Shown here piece by piece: positions 1-11,499 of a stretch of DNA of 60,000 nt; position 1 is the first letter of the stretch; each line of letters begins with the position of its first letter. Source of the stretch: Antedon mediterranea (Eukaryota; Echinodermata; Crinoidea; Comatulida; Antedonidae). The stretch covers positions 25,658,001 to 25,718,000 of the forward strand of contig NC_092674.1 of NCBI RefSeq assembly GCF_964355755.1, written 5' to 3'. The translations under genes and the position numbers were made by a program. The notes below the pieces were generated by a model. That model had not been told where the DNA came from, made no database searches, and saw only the letters and a list, made by a program, of their open reading frames with translations.

Positions 1-48
1 CATCCAATCAAATGACCGAAATTTATTTAGGTGTTATATAATATGTAA
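1..48. repeat. copy of the 6258-6302 repeat at the window edge
   Basis: CCAATCAAATGAC and GGTGTTATATAAT match the block at 6258-6302. It is probably the truncated end of an element that continues left of the window, inside an RBM26/27 intron. Confidence 0.6.
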
Positions 49-142
49 GAATAGTGGAAGTAGAGTAGACATATGACATTGAATTATTGTAGCAAAAAGG
101 CTGAACTATAATATGAACAGTGACATAAGAAAAGATGTTTAC

Positions 143-1276
143 CGATGATGCAGTCTTTGGTTTTTCCACTATCATCTCTGCTTTGGTTTTGTCAATTTGT
201 ACGTTGAGTGCCTTCATTGCTGCCAATATACTTGCTTTCACCTCGGGGCTAAGATCTTTGCTTTTTTCAAATTTCTGAATCAACAACTAAACCAAACAAA
301 AATATTTGCTAGTACATGTATTCTCATATTACTAATATCTGCCATTTTTTAATTGAATGAATTATTAAATAAAAATGACAAAACAAACTACCTTCTGTTC
401 TTGTATTTGCTTGGCGAGGAGCTCTTGCTTTTGCCTGGCTATGCTGTTTTTCTTCTCCATAGCCTTCTTTCTAATAGCTTCCTTAGCCGCTGCAAGTTCC
501 AGCCTAGCTTGTGCCAGTTTGCTAGCCTGGGTAGCCTGAGCTCCCTTACTGGCAGCTTGGTTGGCTTGTGTTAGTTTAGCCTGGCTGGCCTGTACAGCAT
601 TTGGATTATATAATGTCTTTGATAAAATTCCAGTGTTTTTTAATACAGTCTATAAAAAAATACCAAAATGTTAAATATACTGGTTGGCCACTAGTATAAT
701 TTTGCTCATATCCTTTTCTCAATTAAACTGACCAGCCATTTTGACGAGGACAAGCCCAGGTGCGAGTGTGAACAGCGTTGTGTGACCGACCAAAAGATTT
801 AACAGGGATGAACCACTTAGGTTAATTTGACTGAATAAAGCTGAGTGTGAATGATATAAAATAAGTCCAGTGTGAACAGCATTTGTAATGCGAACATGCG
901 AAATATTGAATTGGGATGAACCGCTAGGTTGAATAAAGCTGAGTGTGAATGAGGCTTTAATATAAAATAAGTCCAGTGTGAACAGCAATTGTAATGCGAA
1001 CATAAGAATATTGAATTGGGATGAACCGCTAGGTTAGTTTGAATAAAGCTGAGTGTGAATGAGGCTTTAAAATAAAAATAAGTCCAGTAGTAATAGACAG
1101 CTTTTGCAATTAATTTAAGTGCGAGCGAGACTTTTAATTTTTGAAGTTCTAATATTTTTTACCTTTTCTGTAGTATCTATTTTCTTATTATTAATTGATA
1201 GCTGATCTTTGGATGGAATTACAATACGCTCTTTAACTGGTAACTTCATTGGTCCCTTATCATCACCTAAATTACT
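143..1276 (-). CDS. RBM26: RBM26/27 exons 11-13: coiled-coil region
   Basis: Exon 1276-1163 (38 codons) has KLPVKERIVIPS, corresponding to the VKERLGP segment of vertebrate RBM26. Exon 649-392 (86 codons) contains TLYNPNAVQASQAK, matching the family's TVYNPAALKAAQK. It then has Ala/Gln/Lys-rich helix ending ELLAKQIQEQK. Exon 286-143 (48 codons) begins LLIQKFEKSKDLSPEVK and ends at a GTAAAC donor. All three are phase 0. The gene continues beyond the left edge. Confidence 0.93.
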
Positions 1277-4200
1277 CTGTAACAATTAAAATAAAAATTA
1301 ATAAGTTAGAAAGTTGGGATGGGCTTAAGCTCTATTTACACTATCAAATTAGTTTGACAAAAAAGTATGATGTGCCCAAATATGCTAGTGATATGATGTC
1401 ACCGTGTCCATATCACATTTTGTTGTCACATAAAGTTTGATAGTGTAGACAGAGCTTTAGACAGATCTTTCTTCTAATAGAAGCAAAAAGCACTTTATAA
1501 ACTCTATATAAAACAGAATATATTTTTTACTGAAAATTGCTCATAAAAAAAAAAATTCAGGATACATTTTTTTTTACAAATAAAAAACAGCTAAAAGATC
1601 GAGTATTTAGAACTTACTTTAGTCTCATCCTTATTATGCCAGTACACTTTGATAAATCTATTATTTAGTACAGCTTCAGTACAGCCAATGGCGCTTCTGG
1701 CTTGAGCACTGGTAGCAAAGGTTATAAGAGCAGCCTCTGGGTCACCACCAAACTCAACCTAAAAATTATATACAATGACCTATATTCTAGCTATTGAATA
1801 TAAATTCATATACAGTATTAGGGCCAATTTACACAGACGAGCGGCAACGGTAAGACCACGTAACTTGTCCCACATAGAATCTGTATCTATGCTGAGCGGA
1901 AAACGTCCGTCCGCTCTGTGTTGTGTGTAAATGCTCATTATAACATAGATTCTATAATTTTATTACTGTTACCACTCATCTGTGTAAATTGGCCTTTAAT
2001 GGGACACTTTCAGGACAGAAAGTGTCCATTTAATAATAGGAGTGTCCCTTTAATAATAGGAGTGTCCCTTTAATAATAGGAGTGTCCCTTTAATAATAGG
2101 AGTGTCCCTTTAATAATAGGAGTGTCCCTTTAATAATAGGAGTGTCCCTTTAATAATAGGAGTGTCCCTTTAATAATAGGAGTGTCCCTTTAATAATAGG
2201 AGTGTCCCTTTAATAATAGGAGTGTCCCTTTAATAATAGGAGTGTCCCTTTAATAATAGGAGTGTCCCTTTAATAATAGGAGTGTCCCTTTAATAATAGG
2301 AGTGTCCCTTTAATAATAGGAGTGTCCCTTTAATAATAGGAGTGTCCCTTTAATAATAGGAGTGTCCCTTTAATAATAGGAGTGTCCCTTTAATAATAGG
2401 AGTGTCCCTTTAATAATAGGAGTGTCCTTTTAATAGTGGTTGGCCATAGTGAAAATCAATTACTTACAGAACTGAAACATCAGGTAGGGAGATTATTATA
2501 TAAAGGTCATTTACTATTTATGTTTTATTTAATTATTCATGGTTGTAAAATGTATTCAATTTATTATAATATCATGACATTAGGATATTCATTGGGGAAA
2601 AAACAACACTTCAAAATAAATAATTAGTATATATTGAGGTTAGCATGTTTTCTGAAGAATATTTTGTTTTCAAACAATGAGTTGTATATTTCCAAGAATT
2701 TTGTTCGCAGCGTATCTCTAATTCTGGCCAACATTGTAGATTGTATAATTTTGTCATAGGATTGACCTATATCTATATATTGACAAAATGTGCAGATTGA
2801 AGACGGTAAAAAAATAAAGAATTTAAATAAGGAAAAGAAATACACTAACCTGAAGATTTACTATAGTTCCAAACCTTTCGAAATGTTGACTTAATTTTGA
2901 TATCGTGTTTAAATTTCTTGGCACCTTCCTTACGACGAGACACACATTGTCGCGGTTGTTAAAACGTGGTTTCTTAAACCCTAAACGCGACTTTACATCC
3001 ATACGCTTTTCAGGTTGTGATTGTTGAACATTTTCATTCATTCGGTTATCAAATGTTCTTTTTCTATTTTCTGGAATGGTCTGTATAACTTGCCTCATCG
3101 GCACGTGCGTCGATTGTGCCTTTTCACTTGAATGCGTATCGATAACTGTTCTTATATTTATGTGATTAATTGGCGGTGAGGGCGCTGTATCCAATCGATT
3201 CTCTATTTCTTCAAGTTCTAGAAGAAAAAAAGTTTTAAGTTTAATAAAAAAAATAGTTGATCTTTTATTATCTTAAACAACCTATCGCGTGAATTTGTGG
3301 TCTGTCATTAAACCTTATATGGACAAGATTTCTTTGTCGTACAAAAGCAGTTAATTTTAAATTCTTGCCTGTGCTGTCAAGAAATTCAAACCTTGAACAA
3401 GCAGCCAACTTTTTTTTAAACCATATTTAATGAGGGTGATCCATCCAGCAATTGCTGATAATTAGGGACCCTCAGAGGTTCACAAGACAAACATATACAC
3501 AAGATGCTCTAAACAAAAATTTTATTACAAATCTTTGGGAGTGGAGTTGTAATTTTGTCCTTAGAAAAAATCATGACATATGACGGGACTTGAACCCAGG
3601 ACCCTTGGAGTGGTAGTCAAGCATCAGAACCACCAAGCCACAACTGCACTCTTAAAAATAAACTCTCCCATGGCAAAAGCACATAATAACTATCTTGAAG
3701 GTTCGACCAATGACAAGATCTAAATTTACCTTGCGGAGTTGCCATTGGTACTGTTTGGACACCTATTAATTCCCGAGAACGTGGTACATAGTTTGTTTTC
3801 TTCTTTCCACTATCAAGCGCTGGATCTTCAGGGTTATAGCCATCTGGCTCATATTGATCTGTTAAGATTATTATCATGAGAAAAATACCCAAAACGTAAT
3901 TTTATATACACATGTAAATATCAATACAATAACAATAATATATGTTAGTTATAAATAAATTATAAGAGTATAGATATAAAAAGGAAAAACAAAGAGATTA
4001 TGGAGTATGAAGTTTAAATATTCAATATTGAACCTTGATTATCATAAATAGTTTATTGGTTCATTTTTAACTCAAAAATTAATTGAATATAGTTTTGTAA
4101 AAATTCTTCATGTTAAATAACAGAATATTTTAATAATATACAGGTGTCAATGAAATAAAAATATTTAAAAAATAATTAAGCAACCATTTTTATCTTTGAT

Positions 4201-7200
4201 TGGACAGCGATAAATTCTTGAAATTCTTAAAACTACTATTATTAAAAACTTCTAAAGTAATGGCAAAGGTGGTCCTTCATTATTGAAAAATATATCATTG
4301 ATAATTTACCTCTTTGTGGTGCAGGAGGGGGCAGCCGTGGAGGTGGCACCATTACTATTCCTGGGGGTGGTAATGGTGGAGGACCTGGCCTCATAGAGGG
4401 TGGAGGGTGTAAGCTTGGTGGTGGAAATCGATGCAAATCTGGAGGCACATTTGGTAACGGTCTTAGCATTGGTCCTGGTAGAGGGGGAAGTCCAGGAGGG
4501 GGAGGCCCAGGAGGGGGAGGCCCAGGAGGGGGAGGTTGTCCTGGTATACCCATTGGCGGATGTGGTGGTATATGTGGTGGAGGAGGCTGTGTGGGAGGCG
4601 GTTGTGATGGTAGTGGGGGTGGGGGTCTTAACATGTTAGGTAAGTTTAAGTCGTCAACTATAACAGGATCATTGCCGTGGTCATAAGGGCAGAGTTCACC
4701 TCGCATACAAAATCCTTTCTCTGGAAAACGGAAAAAAAAAACATATTAGCTTTTAAAAGATTGAATGAAATTACATAACAGAAAATAACAAATTTAAATC
4801 TCACTCCAGAGGACGATCAAAGTATATTGATCAAAATTTCGAGAAACTCAACAATTCTTTTTAGAACTATTTATACGTGGTCTACCGCAATCATCATTTC
4901 AATATGCAAACCTTCAAACAATTCAAACCTCAAAAATCTCTTGGGACAACCATTTTTCTCAGTTGGGTCACGAAGATGACCCTTAATATGGTTCTATTGT
5001 GATAATTGGGAAGCGTTTTGTGATTTAATAACTTACCATCATAATCTCGACAACGTGGCTTCAAATTTTGTCGCGGTGGATGATCATGATTGTTACGACC
5101 CCAATGTCCTCCTCTATTCCTTCCGCGTCCACGATATCCACCTTTATTTGTCGTGCGGTTGTTGCCCGAACCACTGCCCGAACTTGTAACAACGCTGATG
5201 GCGCTTGCCACATTACTTGACTGACCTGTCGAGTCTACATCCTGGTTATTTTCTTGATTTCTGTAATCATTTCGGTCCCTCCCTAAGAAACATTTTAAAT
5301 TATTGCAATATTATTATTAGTTGTCTTTCCCTTATTAAACATGAGTGGTTACATTATTACTGAAAAAAATGCTATTGATAGAGAGTACTAAATAAAAACA
5401 TTAATTAGAGGATTCCCATTTTTTACTTGTCAGTGGATAAAAAATTTATATTTTGAAATTATAGCAATAAAAGAATGTAATCTAAATCACCTTTAGAAGA
5501 CTCCCAGCGTTGGTTATACCTTCCTCCATCCCGTCTACTTGGGACTCTTCTATCGTCTCTGCGTCGTCTATCTCTATCGTCTTCTCGAGAACTCCTTCTG
5601 CGATCATCTCTGTTATAAAATTATGAATCGGTTTATTATTTCTGCTAGAATTGTTTAATGTTCATAAGAAATAAAGGAACATGTCAAAATTATTCTACTT
5701 CAGTAACTGCATTATTTTTAGTTTGATTCAAAGTAGAGTTTATGAGAGTTGTTGTAATAAACAAAAGAATATTGACAAGTAATGTAAAATAAATACATAA
5801 ACATGCTTATAGAGTAAACAAAATGTACTGCAGTAACTGCAGTACAAAAATGTACTGTAGTACAAAATGTACTGCAGTAACTGTAGTACAAAAATGTTAA
5901 CATAGTCCCTAAATAAATACTAAAATGAAGAGAGTCTATTATTTCACTTGACATATTATTATTAATACTATGATATGAATATATTATACAAATAATGAAT
6001 GTTTATGAGTGCAATGGTACAAATAATGGCACGAGGTGAATGATGAAAGGTTATATCAACGAGGCAAAGCCGAGTTGATATAACCTTTCATCATTCACCA
6101 AGTGCCATTATTTGTACCATTACACGAATACAAAACATTCATTATTTGTTTTATATAACATCTAGACGTTTTTTTTTCGTACACAAAAATGTTTCAAAAA
6201 GTACTATTTAACGATCGTTGAATAGTGCGTACTATTGCACGCCATGTGACCCACATTCGTCCAATCAAATGACAGGAATTTATATAGGTGTTATATATTA
6301 TATATATAAAATGTTATGAATTTTTTTGTGTTCCACATAAAGTGGAGCAAACAAAACCAAACAAGCAAACCTTGGGCTTCTGCTTCGTGCTCTTCCCGAT
6401 CGTTTATAATCTCTATCATCTTCATCAATAATCTTAATGGGTGAAAAAACACAAATTATGTTTAAAGCATAAATAAACTTTTTTACAAAAACACAGTTAA
6501 AGCATGTTCCTTCAAGTTTGACATTGCTTTGTGGTATAGCACAAAGATATGTTGATTTCTTAAGGTGTTTGCTGTAGGTCTCAATGCTTGTATTATAAAG
6601 TACATATAACTTTATAACACTACGAATAGCCTGGACCAAATGACTCTGGGCTTTAATACAATGGTTTTTCTTGATGTTTCCTTCTAATTAGTGTCATGTA
6701 TAAAATAAAGCTCTGTCTACACTATAAAAAAAGGTGTGATGTGCCCAAATAGGATAATGCTATACCTAAATAGGGTAGTGCTATGACATCATCATGTCTA
6801 TATATGGGCACATCACATTTTTTTAATAGTATAGACAGAGCCGAGGCTTGAGCTGTGAAAGTTCATAGGTTTCTATGACATCCACCAAGCGAGTCGAATA
6901 TGACAACAGCATATATCATTGAATGGTTATAACTCTTAATATATTCTTAAAACACAAATAAAATGGTTACAGAAATTCAACCTACTGCATGTTATCTACT
7001 CAATGTCTTTGTTGTTAAATATGTAAAAATTAAAGCTCAGCATATATTTGTACTGTATTGTATACAATTTAGTTAATGTGATTAAATTTAGTATAAAATC
7101 ACCGTAATTGAGGACAAAGAGAAATGTAGTACAGTGTGTAATGGAAAGTGAAACATTTTACAATAATGCTGTTTAGTTTCTAAAGTAGAAGCTAAACCAT

Positions 7201-9016
7201 AGTTTGTTTTACTTACTTTTCTTGTAAATGTAAATGTGTGAGATAGATATATATAGATATATGAGGATCAACATAGTAGAATATCCTCTACACGCATGCC
7301 TCCTTTTTTTTTTTTTAATGGATGGACTTATTTTTAGCCAATGATAGGCTTAAACCTGAGCACACATAAAGAATACCCACCTCATCAGAATCTCTCCGCT
7401 TAGATGTATGTACTGCAGAACTCGTGGATTCTATTGGTTCAGGTTCCACAGGGTTCGTAGCGCTGACGACAATTACATCGCTTGGCGTAGTAACAGTCTC
7501 TGAGGTTACTACAGGTACCGTATTTGAAGCTGGTGATATGTAAGAATTGTCTCGCAGTGCAGCAAATAAATCATCAACAAACTTGATTGTATCTGAAAAT
7601 GAAAAAAAATAATATGCTTTAATATCAAGAATCGATCAGTATACAATATAAAACTCACAACGAAGCTGAAAATTTGTATGGGAAACGGTTTTGAGCAGTC
7701 CTTATTGTTGCTCACTCAAGCATAACTGTTTCTTATTAATTACTTCAACATTTCTTATCATATGTCTGATTAACGTTTGTTGAACTTTTATACAGCGTTG
7801 AAACAGTATTGAGACTAAATTTCTTTTTTTATTGCACAACACTGTATTTTACTACATGCCATAAAGTTGAAATATTCTAATTATCCCTGCTGATGACATA
7901 AAGCATATAACAAAATATTAAAATCTCATCACAACAACACTTATGTAATTGGAAGATGAATTATATTTCACCTTGATAAGTATATATTTAAGTATTAAAT
8001 AACTTGTATGTATAGAGTTATCACCTTCTAGCTATAATTAATTCATTAGTCTTTAAGTTTAGTTATGGTAAAACAGAACAAAAGATTAAGGACAGAATGT
8101 TTTTATTACTCAAAAGCTGAATAGACTAATGCCATGTCATGAGAATTAAAGGTGTCTAAATAAATGTATTTTGCACTATGATTGCGGAAACGTGAAAGTT
8201 GGGGGCGAATTTACGTTACATAATATTATGTACTTTAACTTGACCAATATGTACTTACTTCCTTGTAAGAAGACTTCCAGTTGATCAGTACATAACTTTC
8301 TAAGGTGCTCTTCTGGTTTGTCTTTCTTAGCAAGGGCTACTACATACTTTGACAATGGTTCTGGATCAGCATCACATCTGAAGACAAAAATAATCACAAG
8401 TTTAGTCAGTTTAATGTAGTTTCAAAATTGCAGGTGCATTCCTAAACACATTCAGGGATGCACCCCTAAACACATTCAGGGATGCACTCCTAAACACATT
8501 CAAGGATGCACTCTTAATTAAGCACATTCAGGGATGCACTCCTAAAAACATTCTGGGGTGCATTTCTAAAAACACTCAGGGGTGTACTACTCCTAAAAAC
8601 ACTCAGTGGGTAGTAACTGTACATTAGGTGTGCGACTTAGCACACCTCGAGTGCATTTTAGGAGTGTTTTAGGCGAGTGATCGTTCCCCTACACCTAAAA
8701 AGTCTGGAAAAAGAGTGGAAGAATGGGTGCAACAAGATCTTACTTAAGTGGCTTTTTAGGTGGGTGTGGAGGTGTCATAATATACTAGCACTTCAAGATA
8801 CCCATTCCTTAAGGCATAGGATTTGCGCATTATGGATAAAAAGGGTGGGGTGGGTATGTGCCTGGTTTGAAGAAGAATAGATAGGAAATCTGTAGGCTGG
8901 ATGATCTAATATATTATTACAACTACAGTATCATATTATAGAAAAAAAACGTACATTGGTGTTAATTTACTTGTAAGCCAAGACTTTAAAGACTCAACAT
9001 CTTGTATGGCAGGCAT
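143..9016 (-). CDS. RBM26: RNA-binding protein 26/27 (partial, 3' end beyond window)
   Basis: Thirteen coding exons (minus strand, 5' to 3'): 9016-8955, 8377-8259, 7592-7381, 6432-6371, 5609-5491, 5282-5037, 4720-4310, 3858-3730, 3217-2850, 1758-1618, 1276-1163, 649-392, 286-143. All have GT/AG borders and phases join without a stop to give 795 codons. Domain order matches vertebrate RBM26/RBM27: N-terminal PWI-like helical region (about residues 1-75), Arg/Ser/Asp-rich stretch, CCCH finger (about 268-290), proline-rich region, RRM (about 544-623), Lys/Gln/Ala-rich coiled coil. The C-terminal exons with the second RRM-like domain lie left of base 1. In vertebrates the family works in nuclear RNA surveillance and export with the PAXT connection; that role is inferred here. 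Vertebrates have two paralogues, so the symbol could equally be RBM27. The start is the ATG before the conserved PWI-like residues; a splice acceptor at 9057-9058 suggests a further noncoding 5' exon. Confidence 0.95.
808..1092. repeat. about 105-bp tandem repeat, three copies
   Basis: Three successive blocks share GGGATGAACCGCTAGGTT, AAGCTGAGTGTGAATGA and AATAAGTCCAGTGTGAACAGC. They lie in the RBM26/27 intron between exons 11 and 12. The open frame across them is a repeat artefact. Confidence 0.85.
1325..1460. mobile_element. foldback MITE, family 1
   Basis: Full-length copy of the window's commonest element: ends near CTAAAGCTCTGTCTACAC and its complement, interior GTGATGTGCCCAAATATG. It lies in an RBM26/27 intron. 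Confidence 0.9.
1618..3858 (-). CDS. RBM26: RBM26/27 exons 8-10: first RNA-recognition motif
   Basis: Exon 3858-3730 contains DQYEPDGYNPEDPALD, matching the DGYNPE segment of the family. Exon 3217-2850 carries the linker and the first half of the RRM (RNP2-like NVCLVVRKVP, then LSQHFERFGTIVNLQ). Exon 1758-1618 carries the second half (VEFGGDPEAALITFAT, then NNRFIKVYWHNKDETK). The intron falls exactly between NLQ and VEF at phase 0. That intron contains the 20-bp satellite at 2021-2440 and a TIR element at 1818-1998. Confidence 0.95.
1818..1998. mobile_element. short nonautonomous TIR element
   Basis: Ends AGGGCCAATTTACACAGACGAG and its inverted counterpart (CTCATCTGTGTAAATTGGCC) are complementary over about 20 bases with few mismatches. 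There is no coding capacity. It is directly followed by the 20-bp satellite in the same intron. Confidence 0.7.
2021..2440. repeat. 20-bp minisatellite, 19 identical units
   Basis: The unit AGTGTCCCTTTAATAATAGG is repeated without a single change from 2041 to 2420 (19 units). One degenerate unit lies on each side. It is inside the RBM26/27 intron between the RRM exons. The GTGTCCC core recurs in other repeats of this window. Confidence 0.98.
3427..3655 (-). mobile_element. tRNA-derived SINE (diverged)
   Basis: On the minus strand the head (3655 down to about 3575) reads like a tRNA, with A-box TGGCTTGGTGG and B-box GGTTCAAGTCC. A non-tRNA body follows to about 3427. It lies in the RBM26/27 intron between exons 8 and 9. 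It is not a functional tRNA gene because no intact cloverleaf or acceptor pairing is apparent. A fragment of a similar head is at 24101-24190. Confidence 0.6.
4310..6432 (-). CDS. RBM26: RBM26/27 exons 4-7: RS-rich stretch, CCCH zinc finger, poly-Pro region
   Basis: Exons 6432-6371 and 5609-5491 encode Arg/Asp/Ser-rich sequence (SGRARSRSPR, RRRDDRR) typical of splicing-type proteins. Exon 5282-5037 is Gly/Arg-rich (GGYRGRGRNRGG) and ends RCRDYD. Exon 4720-4310 continues EKGFCMRGELCPYDHG. Together they form a C-x8-C-x5-C-x3-H zinc finger split by an intron inside a Glu codon. The rest of the 411-bp exon is proline-rich (runs such as PPPPGPPPPGPPPPG). This composition explains a long open frame on the opposite strand at 4400-4639, which is only its antisense shadow. 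Confidence 0.94.
5824..5893. repeat. palindromic TACTGCAGTA cluster
   Basis: Several overlapping inverted repeats built from TGTACTGCAGT, AACTGCAGTACA and variants with TGTAGTACA lie in an RBM26/27 intron. Confidence 0.75.
5990..6305. mobile_element. long inverted repeat (foldback element)
   Basis: Arms at 6018-6060 and 6074-6116 are complementary over 43 bases with two mismatches, separated by a 13-base spacer. Weaker pairing extends outward to about 5990 and 6150. The segment 6258-6302 (CCAATCAAATGAC then GGTGTTATAT) is also found at 1-45, so it belongs to a dispersed family. No coding capacity is visible. Confidence 0.75.
6707..6842. mobile_element. foldback MITE, family 1
   Basis: Both ends are present (AAGCTCTGTCTACACTAT and ATAGTATAGACAGAGC), with the interior duplicated around CCAAATAGG. 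It lies in an RBM26/27 intron. Confidence 0.88.
7381..9016 (-). CDS. RBM26: RBM26/27 exons 1-3: PWI-like N-terminal region
   Basis: Exon 1 (9016-8955) starts MPAIQDVESLKSWL and ends after two bases of an Ile codon. Exon 2 (8377-8259) continues ICDADPEPLSKYVVALAKK and ends in VFLQG plus one base. Exon 3 (7592-7381) opens NTIKFVDDLFAAL and then becomes Ser/Thr/Val-rich, with a basic end (KRRDSDE). The joins at both introns restore residues conserved in human RBM26 (PICDADP, FLQ..T..FVDKLF), which fixes the splice sites. Intron 1 holds a 24-bp tandem repeat at 8432-8612. Confidence 0.93.
8432..8612. repeat. 24-bp tandem repeat, about seven copies
   Basis: Units vary around GATGCACTCCTAAACACATTCAGG in RBM26/27 intron 1. 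They are progressively diverged towards 8612. Confidence 0.85.
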
Positions 9017-9228
9017 TTTTTTGCTTTTTTAAACTACTGTAAACAGATCAGTTTATCTGCAAAATAAAAAATGAATCATGTTTATACAGTATTGAAATGT
9101 TATTTTCATAATCACAAAGTCAAACAATCCAGTGACTAAATCTCACAGCAGTACGCCTAGGCGTAACTGAAATCCAGACACTCTATGCACCTTCAGCAGA
9201 AGACTGCTATCCATAGGGGGAACAGACG

Positions 9229-9880
9229 ATCGGGACCACGGACAGCGTTGGGCCCGATCATCATACCAGTTGGGCCCGATCGTCCAGTGTTTTCAGAACC
9301 ATGTTGGGCCCAATCGTCTTACCAGTTGATCCCGATCGTCTTAGCGTTGGGCCCGATAGTCTTTTGTGTTATATAAAATAATGTGCCACATTATCATTTT
9401 TTATTCCTAGTGCTAGTGTCAACGTGCTATTCTTGCGTAATTAAGATTTTAATTAAAAAGGTTAATTAGATTTTTTCTGATTTTATCATAAATTTTCCAC
9501 TAGGTCCTAGGCCTAATTAACACTAGTACTGGTTTTAAGAATTTCTTACCAATACTCTCGATTTATGAATAAATGTTATTGATTTTAATTGTTATTAATA
9601 TTATTGTGTTGTTTGTATTTGTTAATTTTCCGAGAATGTTTTGGGCCGGGCCGATCGTCTTCTTGTTTGTTGTTGTGCCCGATCGTCTGGGCCTGATTTT
9701 GATTGTTATTATTGTGTTGTTTGTATTTGTTAATTTTCCGAGAATGTTTTGGGGCCGATCATCTTGTTTGTTGTGCCCGATCGTCTGGGTCCGATCGTCT
9801 CTGAACCCGATTGTCTTTAACCCTTGATGGGCCCGATCGTCTCACGATTTGGGCCCGATCGTCTGTGATCCCGATCCATG
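9229..9880. repeat. cluster of GGGCCCGATCGTC words
   Basis: About 14 copies of (T/G)GGCCCGATCGTC or close variants occur, most in the plus orientation with irregular spacing. Part of the cluster (about 9577-9680 and 9693-9785) is a direct duplication that includes AATTTTCCGAGAATGTTTTG. It is markedly more GC-rich than its surroundings. It lies 0.2-0.9 kb upstream of the RBM26/27 start codon. Confidence 0.85.
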
Positions 9881-11200
9881 GTGGTAGGAGCGGCATATCA
9901 GTAAATTTAATAACCGATTACATGTAGGCCCCTAGCTAGCTGCATGAAAATTTCCGAAATTAAAAATCTTTGTTCATTCAAAATTGGTCCACATTTTAAA
10001 AGACAAAACATTTGTATTGTATGTAGGCCCTATACCTTAATTGTATCATAAACTTAGGGGGATCATCCACTTAGGGCATTATGCATGATCCAAAAACCTT
10101 TGTATGATGGTTAGCGAAAGGGACACTACCTATCCCGACTAGGCCTAGGCCTACCACATTCAGTCCTAGGCCTATCTGTAAAATTTCCAGGCAGTCAAAT
10201 TGAACTACATTGGCGGACACGATGCATACAACTCAACTGTACCAGACATATTGGTTGGGTAAACTAAATTTGTAAATTTACAAAATAAAATCACCTACTG
10301 TCTTTTATTTTATCTTCAACGTGTTTATGAATATTTTTAACGTCATAATATAGTAAAATGTATCAACCCTATTGCCGTTATGTTTACAAACAACAAATTA
10401 TGTTAGGCCATCAAAGAAAAAGCTAGTCCTGCTTGGTCGAAAATCCTTAAATGCATGCGTGATCGTGTTATGATCGTTGATGGCAGTATACCACCTTTTT
10501 TTAAATTAAAATATTAAATTCATATTTTTAGACTCGTTAATGTTTAATAATAATGAAGGGAAGTTGACAATTACTTCGAAAACAAATAGACGAATTTATT
10601 TAATGTATGTGTGGTGGTCGAATACTAATTAACCAGCTAAAACCCGTTATTTTTATCCCAAATGAATATTAAAAAAAAAAAAAATTTAATATTTAATACT
10701 CTGCAATTATTCTACATATTTTGACAATTTAGTTTAATATGCATGCATAATAACATTTGTTCGTTGCGAAACAACATTGAGTGTACTTACAAAAGTAATG
10801 GAAACTTGATGTTATTCCAGACGCAGTTTGCTTTTTAATAATAATATTACAGTACTTGAAACGATTTTCAGATTCAACAAAATATTCATTTGCTCTTTTG
10901 TAATCGTTTCACAGTATCAAAGTATTATAGACCAAGGATTGCCTAGAATACGCTACGTAATAAGCCTAGGGTTTTCAGATAAATTACTACTAAAAAAGTA
11001 GGTTTTGTTTTCCCGAGGACGAGGAAAGCTTGTACATGCCAGACTTCATACTTTTGTTTTATTTGTACAAGTTATAAATGCATTCCGTAATTTCATCCTC
11101 TTTCATACAAATTTAAAAATAATTTGTAGTTTGCTTTTTATCGTATCCAATATGCACAATATAATCTACAGACTATACAGTGGAAACCTTTGGAACACCG

Positions 11201-11315
11201 TCCTACACTATCAAAACTAGCAAATATGGCAGTGATATCACATCATCATGTCCATATATGGGCACATCACATTTATTGTTTTCACATAAAATTGGATAGT
11301 GTAGATGGAGCTTAG
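11201..11315. mobile_element. foldback MITE, family 1
   Basis: Left end shortened (CCTACACTATCAAAAC); right end GATAGTGTAGATGGAGC retained. It lies close to the cyclin A polyadenylation region. Confidence 0.85.
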
Positions 11316-11499
11316 TTTATAAGTACAATAATTAAACCAAAACAATCTTTTATATTTCAACAGACTGGTACTTATGATCCTTATCCCAGAAGAGACAAGA
11401 ATGACTATGACCAACTCCTATTCTTTTGGATGTCCTCTTAATATTTTAACATATTTGGATGCAAAAACAAAAACCAAGCATTATATTTAAAGATAAAAT

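Larger units (their letters stand above)
9057..11499. other. intergenic region between cyclin A and RBM26/27
   Basis: This should contain the RBM26/27 promoter and any noncoding first exon, since both flanking genes run leftward. It holds the GATCGTC motif cluster (9229-9880), one MITE (11201-11315), and otherwise AT-rich sequence. I see no recognisable coding exon, TATA box or unambiguous first exon. Confidence 0.6.

Noticed and set aside
2014-2440. CRISPR-like array
   Set aside because: The 20-bp units are directly abutting without unique spacers, in an intron of an animal gene. This is a minisatellite.
3571-3655. Possible tRNA gene (A- and B-box words on the minus strand)
   Set aside because: No consistent cloverleaf or acceptor stem, and it continues into a SINE-type body. 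The same applies to the tRNA-like heads at 14097, 18920, 29900, 31200 and 34230.
4400-4639. Plus-strand 79-codon open frame
   Set aside because: It is the antisense of the proline-rich RBM26/27 exon. Proline codons leave the opposite strand free of stops.
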